Below, one piece after another: positions 1 through 6,498 of a DNA stretch of 13,265 nt. Both the position numbers and the translations under genes were made by a program. The stretch is taken from positions 1 through 13,265 of the forward strand of contig JAUVLC010000069.1 in the NCBI GenBank assembly GCA_030595925.1, in the 5' to 3' direction. The notes under the pieces are model-generated. The model did no database searches. It worked only from the letters and a program-made list of their open reading frames with translations, and had not been told where the DNA came from. Within the stretch, counting starts at the first letter, position 1, and every line of letters begins with the position of its first letter. The DNA is from Clostridia bacterium. GTDB lineage: Bacteria > CBDUZB01 > JAGLHV01.

Positions 1-244
1 TATTGGCTAACAGATGAATCCATCCTCCGTGAAAAAACATACTTAAGAGTAAATTTCCTGCGTTTTTTAATGGGTGAAGCATAAAATCAATGGGAATTAA
101 AGACCAGCGGGCAAGAAACGCATCCAGTTTTCCCGAAGAAGCTAAAGAAAGCTCATAGCTGAAAACACCTAAATTAATTAAAATTAAGACAATGTTTACA
201 AAAGGAAATGTTTTAGAAGGTATATTATCTTTAAAAGGAATCAT
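1..244 (-). CDS. Rhomboid-family intramembrane serine protease (partial, N-terminal 81 residues)
   Basis: The reverse strand reads in frame from an ATG at 244 to the window edge, so only the first 81 codons are present. The N-terminus opens MIPFKDNIPSKTFPFVN, a typical start for bacterial rhomboids of the MIPLRD-IPS type. A hydrophobic first membrane segment follows (about residues 14-30), then a periplasmic loop. The motif FFHGGWIHLLAN ends at residue 80. Its HxxxN (His76, Asn80) matches the conserved His/Asn of rhomboid TM2 that help form the oxyanion hole. The catalytic Ser and His lie beyond the edge and cannot be checked. By family knowledge the product would cleave membrane proteins within or near a transmembrane helix in the inner membrane. 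No clear Shine-Dalgarno sequence precedes the ATG. The gene is divergent from the PASTA gene and has its own candidate promoter. Confidence 0.88.
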   Translation of the reverse strand, partial: MIPFKDNIPSKTFPFVNIVLILINLGVFSYELSLASSGKLDAFLARWSLIPIDFMLHPLKNAGNLLLSMFFHGGWIHLLAN

Positions 245-291
245 TTTTTAGGTAATAGAACTAATTAATAAATTTGTTAATAACGATTTTA

Positions 292-321
292 ATGATACTA
301 CTTTTTATGCTTTTTTGTAAA
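292..321 (-). promoter_or_regulatory. Candidate sigma70-type promoter for the rhomboid gene
   Basis: On the minus strand, TTTACA (321-316) and TATCAT (297-292) are separated by 18 bp. Each matches five of six consensus bases. The start point would fall near 285, leaving a leader of about 40 nt before the ATG at 244. In such AT-rich DNA chance matches are common, so this remains a prediction. Confidence 0.45.
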
Positions 322-413
322 GATTTTTTTTTGTTTTATTATATCTCTGAATAATAGTTTAAAAAAATTATCAGATTTTGTTTTAGGGCAGTAAAAACAG
401 GTTAAAAAAGTAG

Positions 414-442
414 TGGAATAATTTTTGGCTTTTTAGTATAAT
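414..442 (+). promoter_or_regulatory. Candidate sigma70-type promoter for the PASTA gene
   Basis: A perfect TATAAT at 437-442 lies 17 bp after a weak -35 (TGGAAT, 414-419; three of six consensus bases). Transcription would begin near 449, upstream of the GTG start at 548, giving a leader of about 100 nt. It may also drive the downstream plus-strand genes, since gaps in the run are short. Confidence 0.45.
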
Positions 443-531
443 ACTTTATTATTAATTTAAATGTTATTTTATATTCTGATGAGTGGTTTTAGGGATAATT
501 TTTTTAATTATAAAAAAGTCGAAATTTTAAA

Positions 532-538
532 GAGGAGG
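532..538 (+). promoter_or_regulatory. Ribosome binding site that sets the PASTA gene start
   Basis: GAGGAGG ends 9 nt before the GTG at 548-550. This strong Shine-Dalgarno match is why the GTG is preferred to the earlier in-frame ATG at 461, which has only AT-rich sequence before it. Confidence 0.7.
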
Positions 539-547
539 AAACTGAAA

Positions 548-1273
548 GTGTCTAAAGGTATGATTAAGTTTCTTGCACATGTTTTTGTTTCATTCATTGT
601 TTCTATTTTAGTGTGTCTTAGTTTTTATTTTTATTTAACCCCTATACTTGATAGAATGAAAAATGTAGAAGTTCCTAACTTGATAGGAGCTTCTTTGGAA
701 CAGTCTCGATTGATGTTAGAAAGCAAGAAATTATTGCTTACACTGGAAGGAGAAAAAGAAAGTAATCTTGTTCCGGAAGGGAAGATTGTTGAGCAGATTC
801 CTTTAGGAGGGGCAATAGTTTCCGGGGGTTTTAAGGTAAAAGTATTTGTTAGTAAAAGAAAAACCAAACTTCCCGATTTTTCAGGGGTTTTAGTAGAGGA
901 TGTTAAAGTGAAATTGAAAGAATTGGGATTAGAATTAGGTAAGGAAGAGAATGTTTATTCGGAAACTATTTCATCGGGAAAAGTTGTTTCTACTCTCCCT
1001 GCTTACAATTCAGAGGTAAAAAAAGGAGAAGAAATCAATCTTTTAATTAGTAGTGGTAGTGGAAAGGTTAGGGTTCCTAATCTTTTAGGGAAAAAACTTA
1101 CCAGTGTACAGGTTCTTTTAAAAAGAGCGGGTTTAAAAATGGGAGAAATAAAACATGCATGCGATGAGGAAAGAGTTTTTGATATTGTTCTTAGGCAGAA
1201 TCCTAGATCAGGGAGAGAAGTTAATAGGAGGAGTTCTGTAAATATTACTATAAATTCCGAAGAGGCGGAATAG
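548..1273 (+). CDS. Membrane-anchored protein with three PASTA domains
   Basis: This 241-residue protein begins at a GTG behind a strong ribosome binding site. It has a short basic N-terminus, one hydrophobic segment (about residues 8-30) and three consecutive PASTA repeats at about 40-103, 106-170 and 173-237. Each repeat shows the family pattern: VPN/LPD at the start, a helix with an xxLxxxGL-like core, a basic or acidic turn ending in the Q-x-P or L-P-A step, and a closing beta strand (VKVFVS, INLLIS, VNITIN). No kinase or transpeptidase domain is attached. PASTA domains in Ser/Thr kinases and penicillin-binding proteins sense or bind peptidoglycan fragments or beta-lactams. A kinase-free version with an N-in anchor probably acts in the periplasm on or near peptidoglycan, but its partner is unknown. 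It precedes a division/envelope gene run by one gene, which fits an envelope role. Confidence 0.85.
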   Translation: MSKGMIKFLAHVFVSFIVSILVCLSFYFYLTPILDRMKNVEVPNLIGASLEQSRLMLESKKLLLTLEGEKESNLVPEGKIVEQIPLGGAIVSGGFKVKVFVSKRKTKLPDFSGVLVEDVKVKLKELGLELGKEENVYSETISSGKVVSTLPAYNSEVKKGEEINLLISSGSGKVRVPNLLGKKLTSVQVLLKRAGLKMGEIKHACDEERVFDIVLRQNPRSGREVNRRSSVNITINSEEAE

Positions 1274-1382
1274 TAGTATGGAAAAATACGGCTTAACTAC
1301 AAAAAATGTCAATTATTTTAAGGTAGTTTGTTTTAGATAAAAAGCAAGATTTTAAAACAAAATTGGGGAGGAGTGTTAATTT

Positions 1383-2243
1383 ATGGAAAAAATAAAGATA
1401 GGAATAATCGGTGGCAGTGGGGTCGATCAGATTCCGGGAATTAAAAATGTTACTAAAACAGAAGTAAAAACACCCTTTGGGGCACCTTCTGATTATTTGA
1501 CTATCGGAGAAGTAGAAAATATTCCTGTTGCGTTTCTTCCCCGTCATGGTGAAGGGCATAGAATTTCACCGACACAAATTAATGTCAGGGCAAATATTTA
1601 TGCATTAAAAAGTTTGGGAGTGGAACAACTCATTTCTGTTTCTGCGGTAGGAAGTTTGAAAGAAGAAATAAAACCCCGGGATTTTCTTATTCCGGATCAG
1701 TTGTTTGATCGTACGCGCAATCGGGTTTCTACTTTTTTTAACGAAGGAATAGTCGTTCATACACCTTTTGCTAATCCCTATTGTACGGAATTGTCAGAAG
1801 TTATTTATAACGTTGCCAGGGAAAGAGGACTTTCTGTAAAACTCGGGGGTATTTATGTTTGTATTGAAGGTCCGCAATTTTCTACACGTGCTGAATCAAA
1901 AGTATACCGCCAACTGGGTTTTTCCATTATCGGTATGACTAATATTCCCGAAGCAAAATTAGCCAGAGAAGCGGAGATATGTTATTCTACCATTGCTCTG
2001 GTTACTGATTATGATGTCTGGAAAGAAGGGGAAGAAGTAAATGTAGAGCGAGTTTTAGAAAACGTTAAAGCAAATGTGGAAAATGTAAAAGGGTTGATTA
2101 AGGCAGTAATCCCCCTTCTTCAAAGGGAACGGAAATGTGAATGTTCTACAGCCCTGTGCGGAGGGATTCAAACGGCAAAAGATTCTATTGATAAGGAAAC
2201 GTCTGAAAAACTAAAGTTATTGATAGGGAAATATCTTTCCTGA
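1383..2243 (+). CDS. mtnP: S-methyl-5'-thioadenosine phosphorylase (MTAP, PNP/MTAP family 2)
   Basis: This 286-residue protein should split 5'-methylthioadenosine with phosphate into adenine and 5-methylthioribose-1-phosphate in the cytoplasm, as part of methionine and purine salvage. Visible landmarks are the phosphate-binding GGSG (10-13), PRHGEGH (53-59), the N-x-RAN block (67-71), SAVGSL (87-92), CIEGPQFSTRAES (160-172) and IGMTNIPEAKLAREAEICY (183-201). The TDYDVW block (Asp209, Asp211) is the signature linked to 6-aminopurine recognition, so adenine-type nucleosides are favoured over inosine or guanosine. Near the C-terminus a Cys-x-Cys (252-254) and Cys259 recall the disulfide-forming CXC motif described in thermostable archaeal homologues. 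A GGGGAGGAG ribosome binding site ends 9 nt before the ATG. The gene lies 18 bp upstream of ftsE and is probably cotranscribed with it. Confidence 0.9.
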   Translation: MEKIKIGIIGGSGVDQIPGIKNVTKTEVKTPFGAPSDYLTIGEVENIPVAFLPRHGEGHRISPTQINVRANIYALKSLGVEQLISVSAVGSLKEEIKPRDFLIPDQLFDRTRNRVSTFFNEGIVVHTPFANPYCTELSEVIYNVARERGLSVKLGGIYVCIEGPQFSTRAESKVYRQLGFSIIGMTNIPEAKLAREAEICYSTIALVTDYDVWKEGEEVNVERVLENVKANVENVKGLIKAVIPLLQRERKCECSTALCGGIQTAKDSIDKETSEKLKLLIGKYLS

Positions 2244-2261
2244 GTTTAAAAGGGGAAAACT

Positions 2262-2939
2262 ATGATTCGGTTTGAACATGTTTGTAAGTATTATCCTGCA
2301 CAGACCAGTGATTTGGAAAAAAATATTAGTGCTTTAGTAGATATTAATGTTAAAATAAAAAGAGGTGATTTTTTTGTTTTATTTGGGCCTAACGGAGCAG
2401 GAAAAACTACTTTTTTAAAACTTATTACCTGTCAGGAAAGGCCTTCGGCTGGGAAAATATTTTGGGGAGAACAGGATTTGAGTAAAATAAAGAAAAAGTA
2501 TATTCCTTTTTTACGCCGGAAAATAGGAATTATTTTCCAGGATTTTAAATTGTTATATAAAAAAACTATTTTTGAAAATATCGCTTTTGTTCTTTCTGCT
2601 ATTGATTTACCGAAAGAAGTAGTTTTTGATAAAGTTTGCAAAGTACTTAATAAGGTGGATTTAATCAGGAAAAAAAATTTATATCCTTATCAGTTATCCC
2701 ATGGAGAAAGGCAGAAATTATGTATTGCCCGGGCATTGGTGAACAATCCCGAAATTATTTTGGCTGATGAGCCGATGGCTAATTTAGATATGCAGACACA
2801 AGAAGAACTTATTCAAATTTTAAGGAAAACCAACGAAGAAGGTGTTACTGTTATCATGGCTACTAATAACAAAAGAACGGATTTCAGCAATATTTCTTAT
2901 CATTCATTGAAATTAATAGGAGGGAAAAGTAAAGAATAA
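2262..2939 (+). CDS. ftsE: Cell division ATP-binding protein FtsE
   Basis: FtsE is the cytoplasmic ATPase of the FtsEX complex, which couples ATP use at the division septum to activation of peptidoglycan hydrolases. The 225 residues match the family length. The N-terminus MIRFEHVCKYY is FtsE-like. Walker A is GPNGAGKTT (42-50, Lys48), the Q-loop is Gln93, the signature is LSHGE (145-149), and Walker B with its catalytic Glu is IILADEP (165-171, Glu170), followed by the D-loop ANLD. Two positions are unusual. The signature has His in place of the first Gly, which some other ABC ATPases also show. The H-loop reads MATNNKR (199-205), so Asn202 sits where the switch histidine of MATHD is expected. 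AAAGGGGAAAA precedes the ATG. The stop codon overlaps the ftsX start by 1 nt, which supports assignment as FtsE over a generic ABC subunit. Confidence 0.92.
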   Translation: MIRFEHVCKYYPAQTSDLEKNISALVDINVKIKRGDFFVLFGPNGAGKTTFLKLITCQERPSAGKIFWGEQDLSKIKKKYIPFLRRKIGIIFQDFKLLYKKTIFENIAFVLSAIDLPKEVVFDKVCKVLNKVDLIRKKNLYPYQLSHGERQKLCIARALVNNPEIILADEPMANLDMQTQEELIQILRKTNEEGVTVIMATNNKRTDFSNISYHSLKLIGGKSKE

Positions 2940-3787
2940 TGATTAGGTATGCATTAAGGGAAGCAAAAAATAATTTTATACGGGAAAAATTAGCTAATTT
3001 AAGTGCTATTTGGTCGTTGAGTATTTCTATTTTAATTATGGGGGTTTTTTTTCTGATAGGGGTCAATTTAAATAAAGTAATAAACGATTTAAAAGAAAAA
3101 GTAGAAATTGTAGTGTTTCTTGCTGATGATTTAAGCATTGAAGAAATTGGCTCTATACGAAAAAAAATATTTAATATGGGGAATATTGAAGATATAATTT
3201 ATACATCTAAAGAAGAGGCATTAAGTGATTTAAGTAAAGATGCGGAAATTGCTCATTATATAAAAATGATGGGAGAAAATCCTTTGCCTGCTTCTTTTAA
3301 TATAAAGCTGATTGATAAAAAAATGGAGCAGCTAAATAATATAGCAAAGCGAATCAAGTTTTTCGACGGCATAAAAGAAGTAAGATATGGTCAGGAGGAA
3401 GTAAAAAATCTAAACAAGATTATCTTTTTTATAAAATCAATTGGAATAGGTCTGGGAATTATGTTGGGGGTGATTAGCTTGTCGATGATTATTTATACTA
3501 TTCGTTTAATTGTTTCTCTGCGGCAGGATGAAATTAGAATAATGCAGTTGGTAGGGGCAACAGCAGGGTTTATCCGGATGCCTTTTTTATTAGAAGGATT
3601 AATTGCCGGCTTATTGGGGGCTATTTTTGGTTTAGGTTTTCTATTTGGTATTTATTATTTGTTGATTTTAAGATTTGAGGGTATTTTGTTTTTGCCCTGG
3701 CCGATAATGGCAGGGTTGGGAGGCGGGGGGATTTTGGTAGGGTTTATTGGTAGTTTTATTTCGATACAAAAATATATTGAGGTGTAG
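2939..3787 (+). CDS. ftsX: Cell division protein FtsX
   Basis: FtsX is the membrane partner of FtsE and transmits its ATPase cycle to a periplasmic hydrolase activator. The 282-residue protein has the family layout: a cytoplasmic N-terminus starting MIRYALREAKNNF, TM1 at about 22-44, a large periplasmic domain at 45-160 containing the conserved NPLPASF (114-120), and three C-terminal membrane segments at about 162-192, 217-243 and 256-278. The cytoplasmic loop after TM2 carries RQDEIRIMQLVGAT (195-208), a hallmark of FtsX/MacB-like permeases. The ATG overlaps the ftsE stop (TAATG), so the two are translationally coupled. An AGGAGGG lies 14 nt upstream, longer than ideal spacing. The EnvC-like gene that follows is the expected periplasmic partner. 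Confidence 0.93.
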   Translation: MIRYALREAKNNFIREKLANLSAIWSLSISILIMGVFFLIGVNLNKVINDLKEKVEIVVFLADDLSIEEIGSIRKKIFNMGNIEDIIYTSKEEALSDLSKDAEIAHYIKMMGENPLPASFNIKLIDKKMEQLNNIAKRIKFFDGIKEVRYGQEEVKNLNKIIFFIKSIGIGLGIMLGVISLSMIIYTIRLIVSLRQDEIRIMQLVGATAGFIRMPFLLEGLIAGLLGAIFGLGFLFGIYYLLILRFEGILFLPWPIMAGLGGGGILVGFIGSFISIQKYIEV

Positions 3788-3842
3788 ATTGTTGTCTAAG
3801 TATACAGAATATCATATTTATTTTTTTAAAAGGTGTTTTTAA

Positions 3843-5075
3843 TTGAGAATAAAATATTTTTTAAGAATAAAAGGATATATGAGAATATTTGTTGTGTGTA
3901 GCTTGTTTTTTATTTTATTTTTTTCTCCGGAGGTCAATAGTGAGATAAATTATGATAAAAAATTGAATAAAGTTAGAGGACAAATAAAAGACAATAGAGA
4001 AGACCTTGACGAGATTCAAAACCAAATTCAAAAAAGGAAAAAAGATAAAAATAAAGTTGAAAAAGAGGAACAGAATATAACAGGAGAAATAAAATCATTA
4101 AATAAAGACTTATCTGGTGTTGGTAAAGAATTGATTCAGTTAAAAGAACATCTTCTAATGACTAAAGATAAAATAAGAACGATTAATGAAGAATTGAAAA
4201 GCGTACAAAAGGAAAAGAAAGAGCATTTAAAGATTTTAAAGAAAGAATTGTATTTTATTTATGTTGAGAAATTGTGGGATGTTTCTGAATACGATTTTTG
4301 GGCAAAAGGACTGGTTTTGTCAAAACCTATTGCTGAACTTATAAAAAAATACGAATTTTTAAAATCAGTAACCAGAAAAAGACTAAATACTTTTGAAGAA
4401 GCGAAAAAGAATGAACAATTGATTGTAGAATTAAAAGGAGAGTTAATAAGTGAGAAAAAAAAATCGGAAATAATTAGGCAGAAAACTAAACAGAAAGAAA
4501 CTATTTTTTTAACTAACAAAAAAAAGAAAACTATTCTAAGAAAGAAACTGCACAGTAAAAAAATAATTTATGAGAAGGAAATTAAAAAATTAAAAGAAAG
4601 TGCCCGGGCGTTGCAAAATCTGGTTAATGTTTTGAATAAACAAACAAAAGTTTTGGAAGGGGAGAAGGAAAAAGGCTTGCTTATGGCTCAAAGAAAGGGT
4701 TTTTTGGCCTGGCCAAGAGCAGGAAGGGTTGTATCTTTATTTGGAAAGCGTAAACATCCCCGGTTAGACTCTTATGTAATAAATAACGGTATTAAAATTA
4801 AATCTGAAACATCAACAGAGGTGAAGAGTGTAGCTCCGGGAAAAATAATGTTTGCGGATGTTTTTCAGATGTATGGTAAAATGATTATTATTGACCATAG
4901 CGGGGGTTTTTATACGGTTTATGGATATTTGTCCAGACTTAACGTTGTGATCGGAAAAGAAGTAAAAGGTGGAGAGATAATAGGAAAAGTAAAGACGGGG
5001 CGTTCTCTTTATTTTGAAGTAAGGGAAAACGGCAAACCGCAAAACCCTTTAAATTGGCTTAGGGAAAAAAGTTAA
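3843..5075 (+). CDS. envC: EnvC-like murein hydrolase activator (coiled coil plus degenerate LytM domain)
   Basis: This protein of about 410 residues has an N-terminal signal/anchor hydrophobic stretch (about 14-28), a long charged coiled coil (about 35-275) and a C-terminal LytM/peptidase M23 fold (about 290-405). The zinc ligands of active M23 enzymes are absent: HxGxDI is replaced by NNGIKI (314-319), the YxHL position by YGYL, and HLHFE by SLYFE. EnvC and NlpD activators are degenerate in this way: they do not cut peptidoglycan but open the active site of amidases such as AmiA/AmiB, under FtsEX control. Placement directly after ftsEX and before ctp and yibQ agrees. The start is uncertain. 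The TTG at 3843 has AAAAGGTG 7 nt upstream. An ATG at 3879 with AAAAGGA very close upstream would give a shorter and cleaner signal peptide. A weak TTGTCT-N17-TATTTA promoter candidate lies at 3792-3820. Confidence 0.87.
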   Translation: MRIKYFLRIKGYMRIFVVCSLFFILFFSPEVNSEINYDKKLNKVRGQIKDNREDLDEIQNQIQKRKKDKNKVEKEEQNITGEIKSLNKDLSGVGKELIQLKEHLLMTKDKIRTINEELKSVQKEKKEHLKILKKELYFIYVEKLWDVSEYDFWAKGLVLSKPIAELIKKYEFLKSVTRKRLNTFEEAKKNEQLIVELKGELISEKKKSEIIRQKTKQKETIFLTNKKKKTILRKKLHSKKIIYEKEIKKLKESARALQNLVNVLNKQTKVLEGEKEKGLLMAQRKGFLAWPRAGRVVSLFGKRKHPRLDSYVINNGIKIKSETSTEVKSVAPGKIMFADVFQMYGKMIIIDHSGGFYTVYGYLSRLNVVIGKEVKGGEIIGKVKTGRSLYFEVRENGKPQNPLNWLREKS

Positions 5076-5142
5076 GGTAATAAAATAAGATGATTAGGGA
5101 TAAATTCAAAAATTTATTAAAAAAGGAAGAGGAGGGGGAGAG

Positions 5143-6498
5143 ATGTTTAAGAAAATGAATAAAATTAGAAAGGTTTTTTTTGGTTTGGGAATAGGAGTAA
5201 TACTGTTTTTTATTATTTTTTCAGGTGTAGGAAAGATTGTTTTTTCCCCTTCTGCAGAGGCAGTAGATAACCAATTTTATAATCACATAAGATTGTTTTC
5301 GGAGGTTTTGTCTTTAATTCAGGAGAAATATGTGGAAAAAGTGGATATTAAAGATTTAATTTATGGTGCGGCCAGTGGGATGGTAAAAACTTTAGATTGT
5401 TTTTCTCAATTTATGGATCCGGATGAGTATAGAGAAATGAAAGTGGAAACTAAAGGTGAATTTGGCGGGTTGGGGATACGTATTGCCATAAAAGATAATT
5501 ATCTTACGATAATTACCCCTTTACCCGGAACCCCTGCTTATCGCAAGGGAATTCTTCCCGGTGATAAAATAATAAAAGTAGGAGATGAGAATATTAAGGA
5601 TATTACCCTTATGGAAGCGGTAAAAAAATTAAGAGGCCCTAAAGGAACAAAAGTAACTATTACCATTTTTCGGGAAGGAGAAAAAGAACCGCTCGAATTT
5701 ACTATCATCAGGGATATTATTAAGATTGAAAGTGTTCGCTGGAAAATGATGGAAGATTCTATTGGGTATATTCATTTATTGGATTTTACTGAAAATGCTT
5801 TGGAAGGATTTGATAAAGCTTTATCCTCTTTAGGAAAAAAAGGAATGAAAAGTTTTATTTTGGATTTACGTAATAATCCGGGAGGACTCTTGACTGTGTC
5901 GGTAGACGTGGTAAAGAGATTTATTGCGGAAGAAAAATTGATTGTTTATACGGAGGGGAGAGAGAGCAGTCAGGAAATGAAGTTTTTTGCCGACAATAAA
6001 AAAAGGTATGCTTTTGTTCCCATGGTAGTTTTAGTAAATAAAGGTTCAGCTTCTGCTTCGGAAATTGTTGCCGGAGCAATTCAGGATTGGAAGAGAGGCG
6101 TTATTTTAGGAGCACAAACTTTTGGGAAGGGGTCGGTACAGACGGTTATTCCTCTTTCGGATGGTTCTGCCTTGAGATTAACAACTGCCAAGTATTATAC
6201 ACCTAAAGGTAGATGTATTCATGATGTGGGTATTACTCCTGATATTGTTGTGCCTATTTCCAGAGAATTGGAGATAAAGTTAATGACCCGGGAAGAAGAG
6301 GAGCTGATTGAAAAACTAAATAAAAAAGAAAAAGGAAAAGAAAAAGGAAAAGAAAAAGAAAAAGAAAAAGAAAAAGAAAAAGAAGAGAAGATAGAAGACA
6401 TTCAATTAAATAGAGCTATAGATATTTTAAAAGCGAGAGAATTTTTTTTAGTTCCGTCTTCAATGGAGAAAACAAAAAAGAATGAAAAAAAGAAGTAG
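5143..6498 (+). CDS. C-terminal processing protease, peptidase S41 (CtpA/Prc type)
   Basis: This 451-residue serine protease should act in the periplasm, clipping C-terminal tails of envelope or peptidoglycan-remodelling proteins. An N-terminal membrane anchor spans about 10-29. A helical region ending in the GLGIRI strand (about 109-114) leads into a PDZ domain (about 103-185, with LPGTPAYRKGILPGDKI). The S41 core follows with GYIHLLDF and DLRNNPGG. The catalytic residues are in place: Ser304 in KGSASASEI, then Lys329 and Gln333 in FGKGSVQ, the Ser-Lys spacing of 25 matching CtpB-type enzymes. After the core, from about residue 385, comes a highly charged Lys/Glu tail encoded by a simple hexamer repeat, then a short basic end. 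The ribosome binding site is a long GGAAGAGGAGGGGGAG just upstream of the ATG. Its 3' end overlaps the next gene by 17 nt. Confidence 0.93.
   Translation: MFKKMNKIRKVFFGLGIGVILFFIIFSGVGKIVFSPSAEAVDNQFYNHIRLFSEVLSLIQEKYVEKVDIKDLIYGAASGMVKTLDCFSQFMDPDEYREMKVETKGEFGGLGIRIAIKDNYLTIITPLPGTPAYRKGILPGDKIIKVGDENIKDITLMEAVKKLRGPKGTKVTITIFREGEKEPLEFTIIRDIIKIESVRWKMMEDSIGYIHLLDFTENALEGFDKALSSLGKKGMKSFILDLRNNPGGLLTVSVDVVKRFIAEEKLIVYTEGRESSQEMKFFADNKKRYAFVPMVVLVNKGSASASEIVAGAIQDWKRGVILGAQTFGKGSVQTVIPLSDGSALRLTTAKYYTPKGRCIHDVGITPDIVVPISRELEIKLMTREEEELIEKLNKKEKGKEKGKEKEKEKEKEKEEKIEDIQLNRAIDILKAREFFLVPSSMEKTKKNEKKK
6325..6384 (+). repeat. In-gene hexamer repeat encoding a Lys-Glu tail
   Basis: Two 12-bp units AAAGAAAAAGGA (6325-6348) are followed by six exact AAAGAA hexamers (6349-6384), inside the protease gene. 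They encode KEKG KEKG and then six KE pairs. Because the unit is a multiple of three, gain or loss of units would alter tail length without shifting the frame. Confidence 0.9.

Larger units (their letters stand above)
245..547. other. Divergent intergenic region
   Basis: This very AT-rich stretch of about 300 bp separates the divergent rhomboid and PASTA genes. Apart from one candidate promoter in each direction and the ribosome binding site of the PASTA gene I see no open frame with a good start, no tRNA or other RNA gene, and no strong hairpin terminator. An in-frame ATG at 461 would extend the PASTA protein by 29 residues but has no ribosome binding site. Confidence 0.6.

Noticed and set aside
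461-547. ATG at 461 as start of the PASTA protein
   Set aside because: No ribosome binding site precedes it and it lies only about 12 nt after the likely transcription start, while the GTG at 548 has a strong GAGGAGG with good spacing and leaves a clean membrane anchor.
1278-1340. 20-codon frame starting ATGGAAAAATAC between the PASTA and MTAP genes
   Set aside because: It is short, has no clear ribosome binding site beyond the gene end before it, and no recognisable product.
5090-5158. 22-codon frame between the envC-like gene and the Ctp gene
   Set aside because: It has no good ribosome binding site and runs out of frame through the ribosome binding site and first codons of the protease gene; it looks like chance.
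6219-6401. Antisense Phe/Ser-rich frame opposite the Ctp tail
   Set aside because: It is only the complement of the AAAGAA repeat, with no start signal or family resemblance.
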